A DNA stretch of 64,000 nt from Opitutus sp. GAS368 (GTDB lineage Bacteria > Verrucomicrobiota > Verrucomicrobiia > Opitutales > Opitutaceae): assembly GCA_945903465.1 (NCBI GenBank), contig CAMDOF010000022.1, positions 1-64,000 of the forward strand, read 5' to 3'. Under the pieces are notes generated by a model that was not told the DNA's origin, searched no databases, and saw nothing but the letters and a program-made list of their open reading frames with translations. Numbering within the stretch: the stretch's first letter is position 1; each line of letters opens with the position of its first letter. This document shows positions 45,218-54,800 of this stretch, piece after piece. The position numbers and the translations under genes are program-made.

Positions 45218-46510
45218 TCACCAACTGGTCTGGGATCCGTCAGGACGAAAAAAGACGGGCCGCTTCGTGCCTGGATCGGTGATCGCGGTGACGAGGGAGA
45301 GCCGCTCCATGTTGAGGGTGATACCGAGGCCGGGGCGGCGGTTCGGCCAGATTTTTCCCCGGCGAAAATCGAGACCCTCGCTGACGTGTTCGGGTAATTT
45401 GACGTTCTGGCCGATCTCGACGAGGACGGGTCCGGAGAAGGGCCCGAGCGCATGGACCAGCGCGGCGGTTGCGATGGAGCCGGTGAAGTGCGGCACGATG
45501 CCGACGGCATGCGTCTCGCAAAGAGCGGCGATCTTCAGCATCTCGGTGATGCCGCCGACATTGGGCAAGGTGCAGCGCACGTAATCGACGTCCTTGTTTT
45601 CAACGAGCTTATGGAAATCCCAGCGCTGGCCCCATTCCTCACCCGCCGCGAGAGGCACGCTGGTCATCTTGCGCAGCTTGGGAATGTCGTCTCGGAATTG
45701 TTCGTCCCGCGTTGGATCCTCGACGAGATACGGTGCAAATTCCTCGATCAGTTTGCAGCATCGGAGCGCGTCGGCGTAGTCAAAACGCTGATGGAGATCG
45801 ACCAGCCAGTCGCCGTCTTCGCCGACGCCGATGCGGACATCCTTGGCGTTTTTGGCCACTTGGCCGACTCGTTCACGGGTATTGTAAATGGGCCCGGGTA
45901 ACGGGCCGGCTTCGGTGACGGGTTGGTTGGCGCCGGGGCTGGCGGCGTCCATGCGGAAGGCGCGGTGGCCCGCTTCGATGGTGGCGCGGGCCCGTTCCTG
46001 GAGTTGGGTCCCAGTGCCGCCGCCGGAGAGATACGTTTCCAGATAGGTGCGGTTCATGCCGCCGATTAGATCGTAGACGGGGACGCCGAGTGCTTTCCCT
46101 TTGAGATCCCACAGGGCCAGATCGAGGGCGCCGAGCGCGTGGATTTTTTCCCGCCCCGGCGAGTAGAACCAAGAGCGGTACATGTCTTGCCAGCAGCGCT
46201 CGATGTCGAACGGATTTCGGCCGATGAGCCGTTGCGCGCACTGCTCGATCGTGTCGCGCGAACCGCCTTCGCCGACGCCGATCAATCCGGCTTGATCGGT
46301 CTCGATCGTGACGACCATATTGCTCTGATTGAAGTGAAGATTGAGCGCCGGCGGGCGGTAGATGTTGATCTTCGTGATCGTGGCCTTTGGCAGCACGGCG
46401 AAGGTGCGGGGCAGGACCGTGGCGGCAGTCGCCGCGACCGCGAGGTGGCGGAGAAAGTGGCGGCGGGTGGGGGCGAGCGAGCGGGGACACGGAGCTTGCG
46501 GTAATTTCAT
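45218..46510 (-). CDS. enolase-superfamily sugar-acid dehydratase (mandelate racemase group)
   Basis: A 430-residue protein with a Tat-like signal (TRRHFLRHLAVAATAATVL), unusual for this mostly cytoplasmic family. Mg ligands can be seen as Asp238 (VDLH), Glu264 (VEDP) and Glu291 (GEEW). His341 in VPHFTGS is the likely general acid, as in galactonate or gluconate dehydratases. A barrel Lys pair is not evident (FRMDAA at 185-190). It would dehydrate a sugar acid released from the glycan. First gene of the minus-strand operon, facing a divergent sulfatase 617 bases away. Confidence 0.88.
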   Translation of the reverse strand: MKLPQAPCPRSLAPTRRHFLRHLAVAATAATVLPRTFAVLPKATITKINIYRPPALNLHFNQSNMVVTIETDQAGLIGVGEGGSRDTIEQCAQRLIGRNPFDIERCWQDMYRSWFYSPGREKIHALGALDLALWDLKGKALGVPVYDLIGGMNRTYLETYLSGGGTGTQLQERARATIEAGHRAFRMDAASPGANQPVTEAGPLPGPIYNTRERVGQVAKNAKDVRIGVGEDGDWLVDLHQRFDYADALRCCKLIEEFAPYLVEDPTRDEQFRDDIPKLRKMTSVPLAAGEEWGQRWDFHKLVENKDVDYVRCTLPNVGGITEMLKIAALCETHAVGIVPHFTGSIATAALVHALGPFSGPVLVEIGQNVKLPEHVSEGLDFRRGKIWPNRRPGLGITLNMERLSLVTAITDPGTKRPVFFRPDGSQTSW

Positions 46511-47126
46511 TGAGGTAAATCGAGTGGGGCGGTGGTAAGGAATGATGTTGGCGCTTCTAAATAGGGAAAGGTCAATTTCTCCGATGACGCCGTTGCCGGA
46601 CCGCGCGGCCTACGGACCGCGCATGGGCGGTTGGCGGAAGCTCGGGAATCGCCGAGGCAACTGCGGGCGGGCGAGATGCGAAGCGCCGATCGTTTGAGTG
46701 ACTGGGATCGTTTAAAAGCTGGGGCCAGCGACGCTGGATCGGGTGCGCCGGCGGCTTATTTTTTTTGCGAATGGGGTCGGGGTTTCGTTTCAAGAAAGGC
46801 CCGCGCCGCGGCGCGTCAGGAAAATTTAAATGACCGGTTCGATCTGCGGGGTGAGGGGGGAGATGGAGGGCGCTGGGCGGCGCTGCCCCGAGGCCTCGGG
46901 TCGTTCGCGGCGAGGAGCGCGACCGCGAGGAAGCCCACGCTTTCTCGGCGGCTCGCGTCGTCGACGACGAGGACGTTCCGGAAGACGCCGGCAAGAAACC
47001 TGCGAGATCGTGCGAGCGCCTTCGACCGGCGAAAAAAAACCTCCACCTTGTTTTGATCGCTCTGGCCAGGAGGGGCTCTGCATTGATCTTGGCATTTAAA
47101 AAAAGGTCTCTTTCAGTCGACAGCCT
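46511..47126. other. divergent intergenic region of the glycan island
   Basis: About 615 bases with promoters expected in both directions. Open frames are Arg-rich and overlap on both strands, so none is taken as a gene. A short direct repeat (GGACCGCGCGGCCTA / GGACCGCGCATG) occurs at about 46595-46625. Confidence 0.4.
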
Positions 47127-48587
47127 ATGGTCCCTGTCGGTAACCGTTGGCGAAGTCGGCTGGGCGCAGGGATGTTCGTTTTGGCGGCAGGAATGGCGGT
47201 CGCGCTGCGCGGGGCGCCGGAGTTACGGCCTAACGTTCTCTTCATCGCGGCCGATGATCTGCGAATGAATCTTGGTTGCTATGGCGACCCGGTGGCAAAG
47301 ACGCCCCACCTCGATCGGCTCGCGCGACGCGGGGTGCTTTTTGAGCGCGCCTACTGCCAGCAGGCGCTCTGCAATCCGTCGCGCGCGTCGGTCTTGACGG
47401 GCCGACGACCGGATACGTTGCGCGTGTGGAATTTGCCGACCCATTTTCGGGAAACCAGGCCGAACATCGTGACGCTGCCGCAGCACTTTAAGCAGCACGG
47501 TTATTTCACGCAGAATATTGGAAAGATTTTCCATAACTTTCGTCAGAAGATCGAGGGTGATCCCGTTTCGTGGAGTGTGCCGGCGCAACTTCATTTCGCT
47601 GCGCACGCGACCGATGTGGCGCAAATCGATGGTGGCGCGCCGCCGCCGAATACGGCGAAGGCGCGCGGCACGGAGGCGCGGGAGGTGCCGGATGAGGCGT
47701 ATTTCGACGGGCGGGTAGCCGCGGCGGCGATCCAGGCCCTGCGGGAATGTCGGGCGCGGGCCGAGCCCTTCTTTCTCGCCGTCGGTTTTTGGAAACCGCA
47801 CACCCCGTTTAATCCGCCCAAGCGTTACTGGGATAGGTACCGGCGTGAGGATATCCCGCCGGTCCGCCCTCCCCGCGCGCCGGTTGGGGCGCCGCAGGTC
47901 GCGTTGATGAACGCGCCTGACGGGCAGCCTCAGTATGCGGAGGATATCGCGGAAATCCGGCACGGCTATTACGCGGCGACGAGCTATCTGGACGACCAGT
48001 TGGGCAAGGTGATCGGAGAATTAGATCGGCTCGGTTTGGCGGAAAAAACGGTCATCGTATTTTGGTCTGACCACGGTTTCCACCTTGGCGAGCAGGGGCT
48101 TTGGGGCAAGACCTCGAACTACGAAAACGCGGCCCGCGTCCCGCTGCTGATCGCGGCGCCATCGATCCGCCCCGAAGGCCGGAGAGCGGCCGGACTGGTG
48201 GAGTTGCTGGATATTTATCCCACGCTGGTGGACCTTTGCGGATTGCCGCCGGTCGCCGGCCTCGAAGGGGTGAGCCTGCGCCAAGTGCTCGCGGATCCCA
48301 CGGTGCGGGTGAAGACCGCAGCTTTCACGCAGGCGCCGCGTCCGCCCAAGATTCAAGGAGGGCCGAGCGCCACGATGGGTTATTCGATGCGCGATGAGCG
48401 TTACCGCTACACGGAGTGGCGTGAGTGGCACTCGGGGCGGGTGACGGATCGCGAATTGTACGACCATCAGGTCGACCCCGACGAAACCGTCAATCGCGCC
48501 GTCGACGACCGCCAGGCGGAAGTGGTTCGCAAGCTCGCCTTGAGGCTCGGGCAACAATTTCCGGAAAGCGCGCTCCCTTCCCCCTGA
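47127..48587 (+). CDS. secreted sulfatase, iduronate-2-sulfatase-like
   Basis: A 486-residue sulfatase. A signal segment (GMFVLAAGMAVALRG) precedes the Asp43/Asp44 metal site (AADDLRMNLG), and the formylglycine site is Cys82 in CNPSRASVLTG. Motifs such as GKIFHN, FWKPHTPFNPPK and WSDHGFHLGEQGLWGK point to the iduronate-2-sulfatase-like group. It acts on sulfated uronic-acid-containing glycans or related polymers. The stop overlaps the decayed sialidase frame (CTGA), which suggests the pair was once an operon. Confidence 0.93.
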   Translation: MVPVGNRWRSRLGAGMFVLAAGMAVALRGAPELRPNVLFIAADDLRMNLGCYGDPVAKTPHLDRLARRGVLFERAYCQQALCNPSRASVLTGRRPDTLRVWNLPTHFRETRPNIVTLPQHFKQHGYFTQNIGKIFHNFRQKIEGDPVSWSVPAQLHFAAHATDVAQIDGGAPPPNTAKARGTEAREVPDEAYFDGRVAAAAIQALRECRARAEPFFLAVGFWKPHTPFNPPKRYWDRYRREDIPPVRPPRAPVGAPQVALMNAPDGQPQYAEDIAEIRHGYYAATSYLDDQLGKVIGELDRLGLAEKTVIVFWSDHGFHLGEQGLWGKTSNYENAARVPLLIAAPSIRPEGRRAAGLVELLDIYPTLVDLCGLPPVAGLEGVSLRQVLADPTVRVKTAAFTQAPRPPKIQGGPSATMGYSMRDERYRYTEWREWHSGRVTDRELYDHQVDPDETVNRAVDDRQAEVVRKLALRLGQQFPESALPSP

Positions 48588-49033
48588 AATTCTCCGCTCG
48601 CTGCTATCGTCCCCTTCTTCTCGGCGGCTTTGGGGCGGTCGCGTCCGCTCCTGCCGCGACCACCGAATCGCGCGCGACCTGGGGCAAGATTGGGCTGCTG
48701 GATCTGCCTGATCCGAACGCGGGGACCGACGCGATCACCTTAGAAGATGGCCGGCAGTGGCTGGTGTATAATCATCCGACGATTCGGGCGGATGGGAAAA
48801 GGGTGCCGCGGTCGCCGCTGAATGGGGCGGTATCGGAGGACGGCCGGAAATGGGCCGCGGCGCTTGTGCTGGCGGATCAGCCGGGAGCGTTTTTGTACGC
48901 AGCGGGGATCGAGACGAGCGATGGCCGCGTACCCATCACCTACACGTGGAAACGCCAGATTGTGCGGCACGTGGTGGTCGATTCCAGCAGGCTGGTGTTA
49001 CGTACGATGGACGGAGGGGACTGGCCGCAGTGA
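48584..49033 (+). pseudogene. decayed sialidase-like (BNR) gene: signal peptide joined to C-terminal end
   Basis: The frame begins at CTG 48584, overlapping the sulfatase stop as CTGA. An ATGA overlap would be the usual form, so the start codon may have mutated. A signal peptide (KFSARCYRPLLLGGFGAVAS) is followed at once by WGKIGLLDLPDPNAGTDAITL, RQWLVYNHPT and VPITYTWKRQIVRHVVVD, which are the last 110 or so residues of exo-sialidase-type proteins (usual length about 350-400). About 200 or more residues, with most catalytic positions, are missing. It is best seen as an internally deleted pseudogene. Confidence 0.65.
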
Positions 49034-49876
49034 GCGCAGTGGTCCGTGGGCGCCATGCTTGAAGCTGAACGCACCGCGCGAGCTTCGCCGGTGAAACCAA
49101 TCGCCGTTTAAATGGTAACTGCTCAGGCAGGAAAAAGTTGACGGTGAACGCGCACGTTACGCGAAGAAAGCAGAATTTTTAGCTAAACTCGGACTGCGGA
49201 GGGCGGGTAGCCTTCGTCCAAGGAGGAAAGCAGGGTGATTCAACGCCGGGTGTTGGATGGGGGGGGGGGACCTCGCGTTGATCCGGACTTTGCCGACCGA
49301 GCCTAGCGAGTGGGGCCGGACGCGGCTGTCGGCGAAAGTGGTCACCGAGCCAGAGGTGATCGGTGCTCGTGATGGCCGGGAATCGACCTGAGCCGTTACG
49401 CGATTTCTTGAGAGCCTGAGCGGGCGTGCCCTCGTTCGTTCACAAGGCCCCGCCGAATCTTCACCGCGCGCAAGAACGCCGGGGATGTCGGCGAAAGTGG
49501 TCCGCACAGTCCCCTGTGCGGAAGGGGTGTCTCCTGACTCGGACCCGCACGACCGCGCCGTGCGGATGCCAACATTCCAATCGGGTGCGGAAGGGGCGTG
49601 TCCTGACTCGGACCCGCACGACCGCGCCGTGCGGATGCCAACATTCCAATCGGGTGCGGAAGGGGCGTCTCCTGACTCGGACCCGCACAGGGGACTGTGC
49701 GGACCACTATGTCGGACCACTTTGTCGGACCCTTTGGGTCACCGCGCCAGAGGTGATCGGTGCTCGTGATGGCCGGGAATCGACCTGAGCAGTCACTTTA
49801 AATGCGGGTTTTAACCCACGCGCCCGAAGCTCATGGCCCCCTGGCGGCCGAAGAGGAGAACTTAAATGTCCAGGGT
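49034..49876. repeat. gene-free repeat field with inverted and direct repeats
   Basis: Outermost are inverted matches TTTAAATGGTAACTGCTCAGG (about 49107-49128) and CCTGAGCAGTCACTTTAAA (about 49786-49804). Inside is a 53-bp direct repeat (49341-49393 and 49738-49790, one mismatch region) and two copies of GTCGGCGAAAGTGGTC (49329 and 49489). The arrangement resembles a non-autonomous mobile element or nested insertions. No transposase frame survives. Confidence 0.65.
49497..49707. repeat. 69-bp tandem repeat enclosed by perfect 25-bp inverted repeats
   Basis: GTGGTCCGCACAGTCCCCTG (first 20 bases) starts the left arm at 49497-49521; the exact complement is at 49683-49707. Between them a 69-bp unit begins at 49517, 49586 and 49655, nearly identical (one or two changes). 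Each unit has an internal hairpin CCGCACG ... CGTGCGG. After the right arm two short repeats GTCGGACCACT follow. Confidence 0.9.
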
Positions 49877-50050
49877 TTCATGGATAAATTCCGAGTGGGG
49901 CGAATGCAGCACTTTCCCCTCTGGGATCCGCTTCCTCGCCGCCTCGTTTCATGGATAAATTCCGAGTGTGCGAATGCAGCACTTTCCCCTCCGCGATCCG
50001 CTTCCTCGCCGCCTCGTCTCATGGATAAATTCCGAGTGGGGCGAATGCAG
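49877..50050. repeat. 70-bp tandem repeat, about 2.5 copies, at the 3' end of recD
   Basis: Units beginning TTTCATGGATAAATTCCGAG start at 49877, 49947 and 50017. Copies one and two are near-identical over the whole 70 bases, and the third is cut after 34 bases at the stop codon of recD (50051). Confidence 0.92.
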
Positions 50051-51820
50051 CTAAGGGGCCGAGTGGGGTGGCGGAGGAGCCCCTGGCGGCAGCCCTGCGG
50101 CCGTGGCGAGGCTCGCTTCGAGTAAGGTGCAGCGCCCCGTTTTTTCGGTCAGGGCCGCCTTGATCGTGGTGGCGGCGCCCCAGACGTAGACGTCATGCCG
50201 GGCGCGAGTGATCGCGGTGTAAAGGAGCTCGCGGGTGGCGAGTGGGCTATCTTCTCGCGGCAAGATCACCACCACTTGGTTAAACTCGCTCCCTTGGGAG
50301 CGATGGATCGTCAGTGCCCACGCTTTGCTGTACTCGGGTAATTGGCCGAGCGAGACAGCGCGAAGCGGTGCATCCGGCGAGGGTGCGGGGAAGAAGGCGG
50401 TCCGGGAGCCTGCGAACTCCATGATGATCCCGACGGAACCATTGGAGAGACTGGTTTCCGGATCATTCCGGTTGATGATGATGGGTTGGTTGGGCGCGCG
50501 GCGAACGGTCCGGCGGCTGGTGAGGAAACGCTGGATAGCCTCGTTGAGGCCCGCTGCGCCCAGGGCGTGCTCGCGGTGGGCGGTGAGTACGCGCACCCGC
50601 GCGAGGCGGGCAAGCGCTTCGCCCGGCGTCGGGGCGTCGGCCACCGCGATGAGGGCGGCTTGCACGGGTGAGGGCAACCGTTCCCAGCTGAAGCGACCCT
50701 CGTGATCACCGAGCCAGGCGAGACCGTCGCCCGGCCCGGTGCCGTCGCGGGGAGTGGGATGCGCGGCGAGCAGGGCGAGGGCCTCCTCGGCTTGAAATTT
50801 CACCATCGCGGCGGCGAGTTCGCCGATGCCCCGCCGATCGCGAAAGCGCTGGCTCTCGGTGAGCTCGATCAGGACGCGGCGCAGCGGGTTAGCGGTAACG
50901 TTTTGAGCGAAGCGGGTGAGGGCGCCGAGGACATCGCCCGCGGCGACGCTTTCCAACTGGTGCGGATCTCCGACGAGGACGAGGCGGGTGCCGGGCTCGA
51001 GGGCGGCGAAGAGGGCTTGCCACAGCAAGGTGTCCACCATCGAGCACTCGTCGATGATCACGACATCGCTGCGCAGTTTACGCTCGAGACGTTGGCGGCA
51101 TTGGCCGGTGGCGGGATTAAATCCGAGGAGTCCGTGGAGCGTGCCCGCTGCGGTTGCGATTTTTTTGAGGAGACCTTTAGTTTTCTCAGGCAAGCTGGCG
51201 GGGAGTTGGTCGGCGGCGGCTTCAACAGCTTCCCTCATGCGATCGGCGGCTTTTCCAGTGGGCGCGGCGAGGTGAATCACGGGGACATCGTTGGGGGCCC
51301 CGGTGATGAGCAAGGCCAAGAGTCGCGCCAAGGTGTGGGTCTTACCCGTGCCGGGGCCGCCGACGATCAGCGCCAAGGGATGGTCCAAGGCGCAGGTGAT
51401 CGCGCGGGCTTGTTCAGGCTTGAGTTGATCGGCGCCCAAAGCGGCCAGCAATTCGCTGGCAGAACTTTTGAGAGGCGGGGCTGCCCGGCTGGCGCGGTCG
51501 ATGACCTCGACGGCAATCGACTCCTCGGCTTTGAAAAAACGCCACGACTGGAGATGGGGTTGGTTGCGCTGATCGCGAATAATGAGCGGCGAAGGCGGGC
51601 GCGGCTCGCGGGTGCGGTTGGCCGGAATGAGTTGGCAGGCGGCGCCCCAGGCCGATGCCGCGCGCGGCGCCGCGGGGTCCAGAGGCGCGGCGGTGGCCCC
51701 GTCGGCGGTGAGCGTGAGCAATTTCCTCACGTCGGCGATTCGGGCATCGGGCAAGTTCCAGCGGCGGACGAGCAGCTCAATTTCTGGAGGGAGCCGTTCT
51801 GGCGAAGTCCAAGGATTCAT
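50051..51820 (-). CDS. recD: exodeoxyribonuclease V alpha subunit RecD
   Basis: A 589-residue SF1 5'-3' helicase of the RecBCD enzyme. The start is the ATG at 51820, overlapping the recB stop (ATGA); the long in-frame extension further upstream is recB antisense coding. Walker A GGPGTGKTHTLARLL (about 155-169), Walker B VVIIDECSMVDTLL, motif with DPHQLESVAAG, and C-terminal motifs WALTIHRSQGSEF and LLYTAITRAR. Length is close to E. coli RecD (608). A short tandem repeat field begins directly after the stop codon. Confidence 0.95.
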   Translation of the reverse strand: MNPWTSPERLPPEIELLVRRWNLPDARIADVRKLLTLTADGATAAPLDPAAPRAASAWGAACQLIPANRTREPRPPSPLIIRDQRNQPHLQSWRFFKAEESIAVEVIDRASRAAPPLKSSASELLAALGADQLKPEQARAITCALDHPLALIVGGPGTGKTHTLARLLALLITGAPNDVPVIHLAAPTGKAADRMREAVEAAADQLPASLPEKTKGLLKKIATAAGTLHGLLGFNPATGQCRQRLERKLRSDVVIIDECSMVDTLLWQALFAALEPGTRLVLVGDPHQLESVAAGDVLGALTRFAQNVTANPLRRVLIELTESQRFRDRRGIGELAAAMVKFQAEEALALLAAHPTPRDGTGPGDGLAWLGDHEGRFSWERLPSPVQAALIAVADAPTPGEALARLARVRVLTAHREHALGAAGLNEAIQRFLTSRRTVRRAPNQPIIINRNDPETSLSNGSVGIIMEFAGSRTAFFPAPSPDAPLRAVSLGQLPEYSKAWALTIHRSQGSEFNQVVVILPREDSPLATRELLYTAITRARHDVYVWGAATTIKAALTEKTGRCTLLEASLATAAGLPPGAPPPPHSAP

Positions 51821-54800
51821 GGTGTCAGAGCGGAGGCGAAGAGCTGATCGAGGGCATCCAGCATGGCGGGCGGTGGATCGATGTGCAGGACGCCACGCGT
51901 CTCCCCGGGGGCGATGGCTCGCAGGAACACGAGCCACGCACCCGTGATCGGCGCGTCGCCGTGACCGCCGGAGCGTAGGTAGCGCCGGAGCGCGATGAGG
52001 TAGAGATGCGTTTGCAGCAGGTAATGGGAATCCATTGCGCAGCGGAGGAGGGCGGGGGTTTCGTAATCTGTGAGCAGCGGGCCGAGCCGATTGGTTTTCC
52101 AGTCGATTAACCCCCACTGCGAGCCGTGGCGGGCGAGTCGATCGATGAAGCCTTGGAGGAGGCCTTCGAATTTTTCCTCGGAGACGGCCGCGAGGATTGG
52201 GGCATAGCTGCGGTGATCGGGATGAGCGTGGCGCTCGAAGCAATCGGCGAGCGCCTTGATGGAGAGTCTGCCGGCGAGCGGTAGATGAAAGTTCCACTCG
52301 GAGCCGTGCGCATCAGGGCAGAGCGTGTGCAAGGGGGTCTCGCCCCAGCCGGGAAGGTGGATCTCGCGCAGATCGGAAAACAGTGCGTGCAAGGTGGGCA
52401 GCCAAGCCGGCTGGCCCTCCCTTAGCCCCGGGAGGCTCGCCGTGGCGAGCTGTTGCTTCAGCGGAGCGTGGGGCTCGTCGATCGGTGCCAGCGGTGAAAG
52501 ATCCCACGTCTGGATCCACGCGTGTACGACCGTACCGACGAGTGCGTTGGAGGGAGCGTTGAGAAAGGCCGGAGCAGGTGCGCCGCTCGCCGCCGGGGAG
52601 GTGCCCGCGGCGGCAGAGGAGGCATCGCCTTGGTTAATGAGGCGGCTGGTCGTGGTGCCGGGATCGTTGGCCGGAATGGTGGCAGTGGGATGGTCGAGGG
52701 CGGCCGCGAGGTGGGCCGCGGGCGCGGGCGCGGGCTCGTGAGCGGCGCTGGGGGTGCCGTGGGCGTGTGGTTCACGCGTCAGCGCGGAGAATGAAGTGAT
52801 GCGCCAACTTGGAGGCACGAAGGGCGCAGGCAGAGCGCCCCAATGGCTCGAATCTCCGGGCGAGGGCAGGTCAGCCGTCGTGCCCCGGCCGAGTCGACCG
52901 GAGGTGGCGATGGCGGGATCTGGCTGGGAAAAGACGTCGGTGGTGGGCTCTGGTGGGGAGCGGAAGACGATGAGACCCGCGGCGGGAGTGGCCGTCGGAT
53001 CGGCTTGATCGGCTGGCGTGAGGGGCGGCGCGCGGAGATCGTTGTCGGGGGGATTTTCTTCGCAGGCTCGCGCGCCGAGTGCCCGCAGTGCTTGCTCGTG
53101 ACGCGTGGCGCGATCCTTTTGGGCTAAGGCGACCCACTCGGTCGAGTAGTTGCGATGAGTGGCGGCCTCAAGGGGCGGGCGCCACAGCCAGTCGAGCGGG
53201 CTGGCGAGGTCATCTTTCGTGGAACTATAACTGCAGATCCAGAGCCGAACTTGAGCTCGCGTGAGGGCGACGTAGGTGAGGCGGAGACGTTCCTCTAGTT
53301 GGGCGGCGAGGAGCGCTTGCCGGTGGCGCGCCTGGTCGTCGACCGTGCACAAATCTAAGTTGAGCAAGGTATCGGTGGGGATCGGATTTTGGACGGTGGG
53401 GCGTCCGGAAATTTTTTCGCAGGCCTTGGTTTTTTTGAGTGGGTCCGCGAGGTACGGGCAAAAGACGAGTGGGTACTCGAGGCCCTTGGCCGTGTGGAGC
53501 GTGACGACCTGCACGGCGGCCCGATCACTGGAGAGTTGTAGTTTACGTTCCTCTGCGTCCACCCGATCCTCGGCCCGCGTGATTTGCTGCCCCAGCCAGC
53601 GGACCAACTCTTCTGGTCGCGGGGCGATATCGCGAGCCGCGGAGAGCAGGAGATCGGTGAGATGACGGTAGTTGGTGGCGCGGCGTTCTCCGCTGAGCGG
53701 GGTGAGTGCGAGTCGCTGGGTGACGCCTCGGTCGTTCAGTGGGAGAGTGGTCCTCTCGAGCTCAGCGAAGAGGGCCACGAGCCCCTGCTTAGTCCAAGTG
53801 GCCTGCCAGTGGCCGAATAGTTCAAGCCAGCTCGAAGGCGCTGGCGCTGGAGACGGTGCCGCGACCGGCTCGGCCCGGGCGGCGGTGCCGGGCGCGGTGG
53901 GCAGTAGCGTATCCAAAGAGTGGATGGCAGCCGCGTCCAGGCCGATCAAACGAGTCGCGAGAGCATGGCGCAGGCGGGCGGAGCGGCGGGGATCGAGGAT
54001 GGCGCCGAGGAGGACCTGCAGATCGCGAGCCTCCTCGGTCGCGAAGACATCGGCCCCCGAGTTGATGACCGCGGGTACGCCGCGTCTTTGCAGAGCATGG
54101 GCCATGGCGCCGGCTTGTCGGTGGGTGGCGACGAGCACGGCAAAATCTTTGGGGGTCACCTCTCGTTCGCGCGACGCGGCGGCGTGGGCCGGGGCCAGCG
54201 GGCTCTCCCGCAGTTTGCCGTGGGCGAGGAGATCGACGATCGTGCTGGCGATGCGCTCGGAAAATGCGGAGGAGCGGCGAGACTGGGAAGAGTAGATTTT
54301 TTTATCAGCCTCGGGGGTAATCCACACCTCCAAGGGCGAGCACGGTTGGCCTTTGCGCCACAGCTGGTGGTTGACGTTCAGCCCGCTGCGGGCGGGGGTG
54401 AAAACCATCGCAGTGTGATGGAAGGCGGTGGCCGGTTGGAAGAACGTATTAATGACGTCGACGAGCGGGGCGGGGGCGCGGAAGGTTTTGCTGAGGGTAT
54501 AGGTCGTGTCGGCGCGAGCGCGGGCGGCGAGGTAAGTCGCGAGATCGGCGCCGCGGAAGCCGAAGATGGCTTGCTTGGGATCGCCAACCAGCAGGAGGCG
54601 ACGGCGCGGGTGGGCGCGCAGGAAAATACGTTCAAAGATGGCGAACTGGCGCGGATCCGTGTCCTGAGATTCGTCGATCAGAGCGACATGATAGCGATCC
54701 GCGAGCCGGTTCGCGAGGCGGGCGGATGACTGCTCGCCCTCGTGATCCTCGCGATGCAGGGCTCGATAAAGCGTGCCGATGAGACCGTCGTGGGTGATCA

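Noticed and set aside
46631-47056. 141-codon frame in the divergent promoter region of the glycan island
   Set aside because: Arg-rich, with frames of similar length on both strands, which indicates base composition rather than coding.
50702-51847. 381-codon frame antisense to recD
   Set aside because: recD motifs are clear on the other strand; the antisense product is Gly/Glu-rich and looks non-coding.
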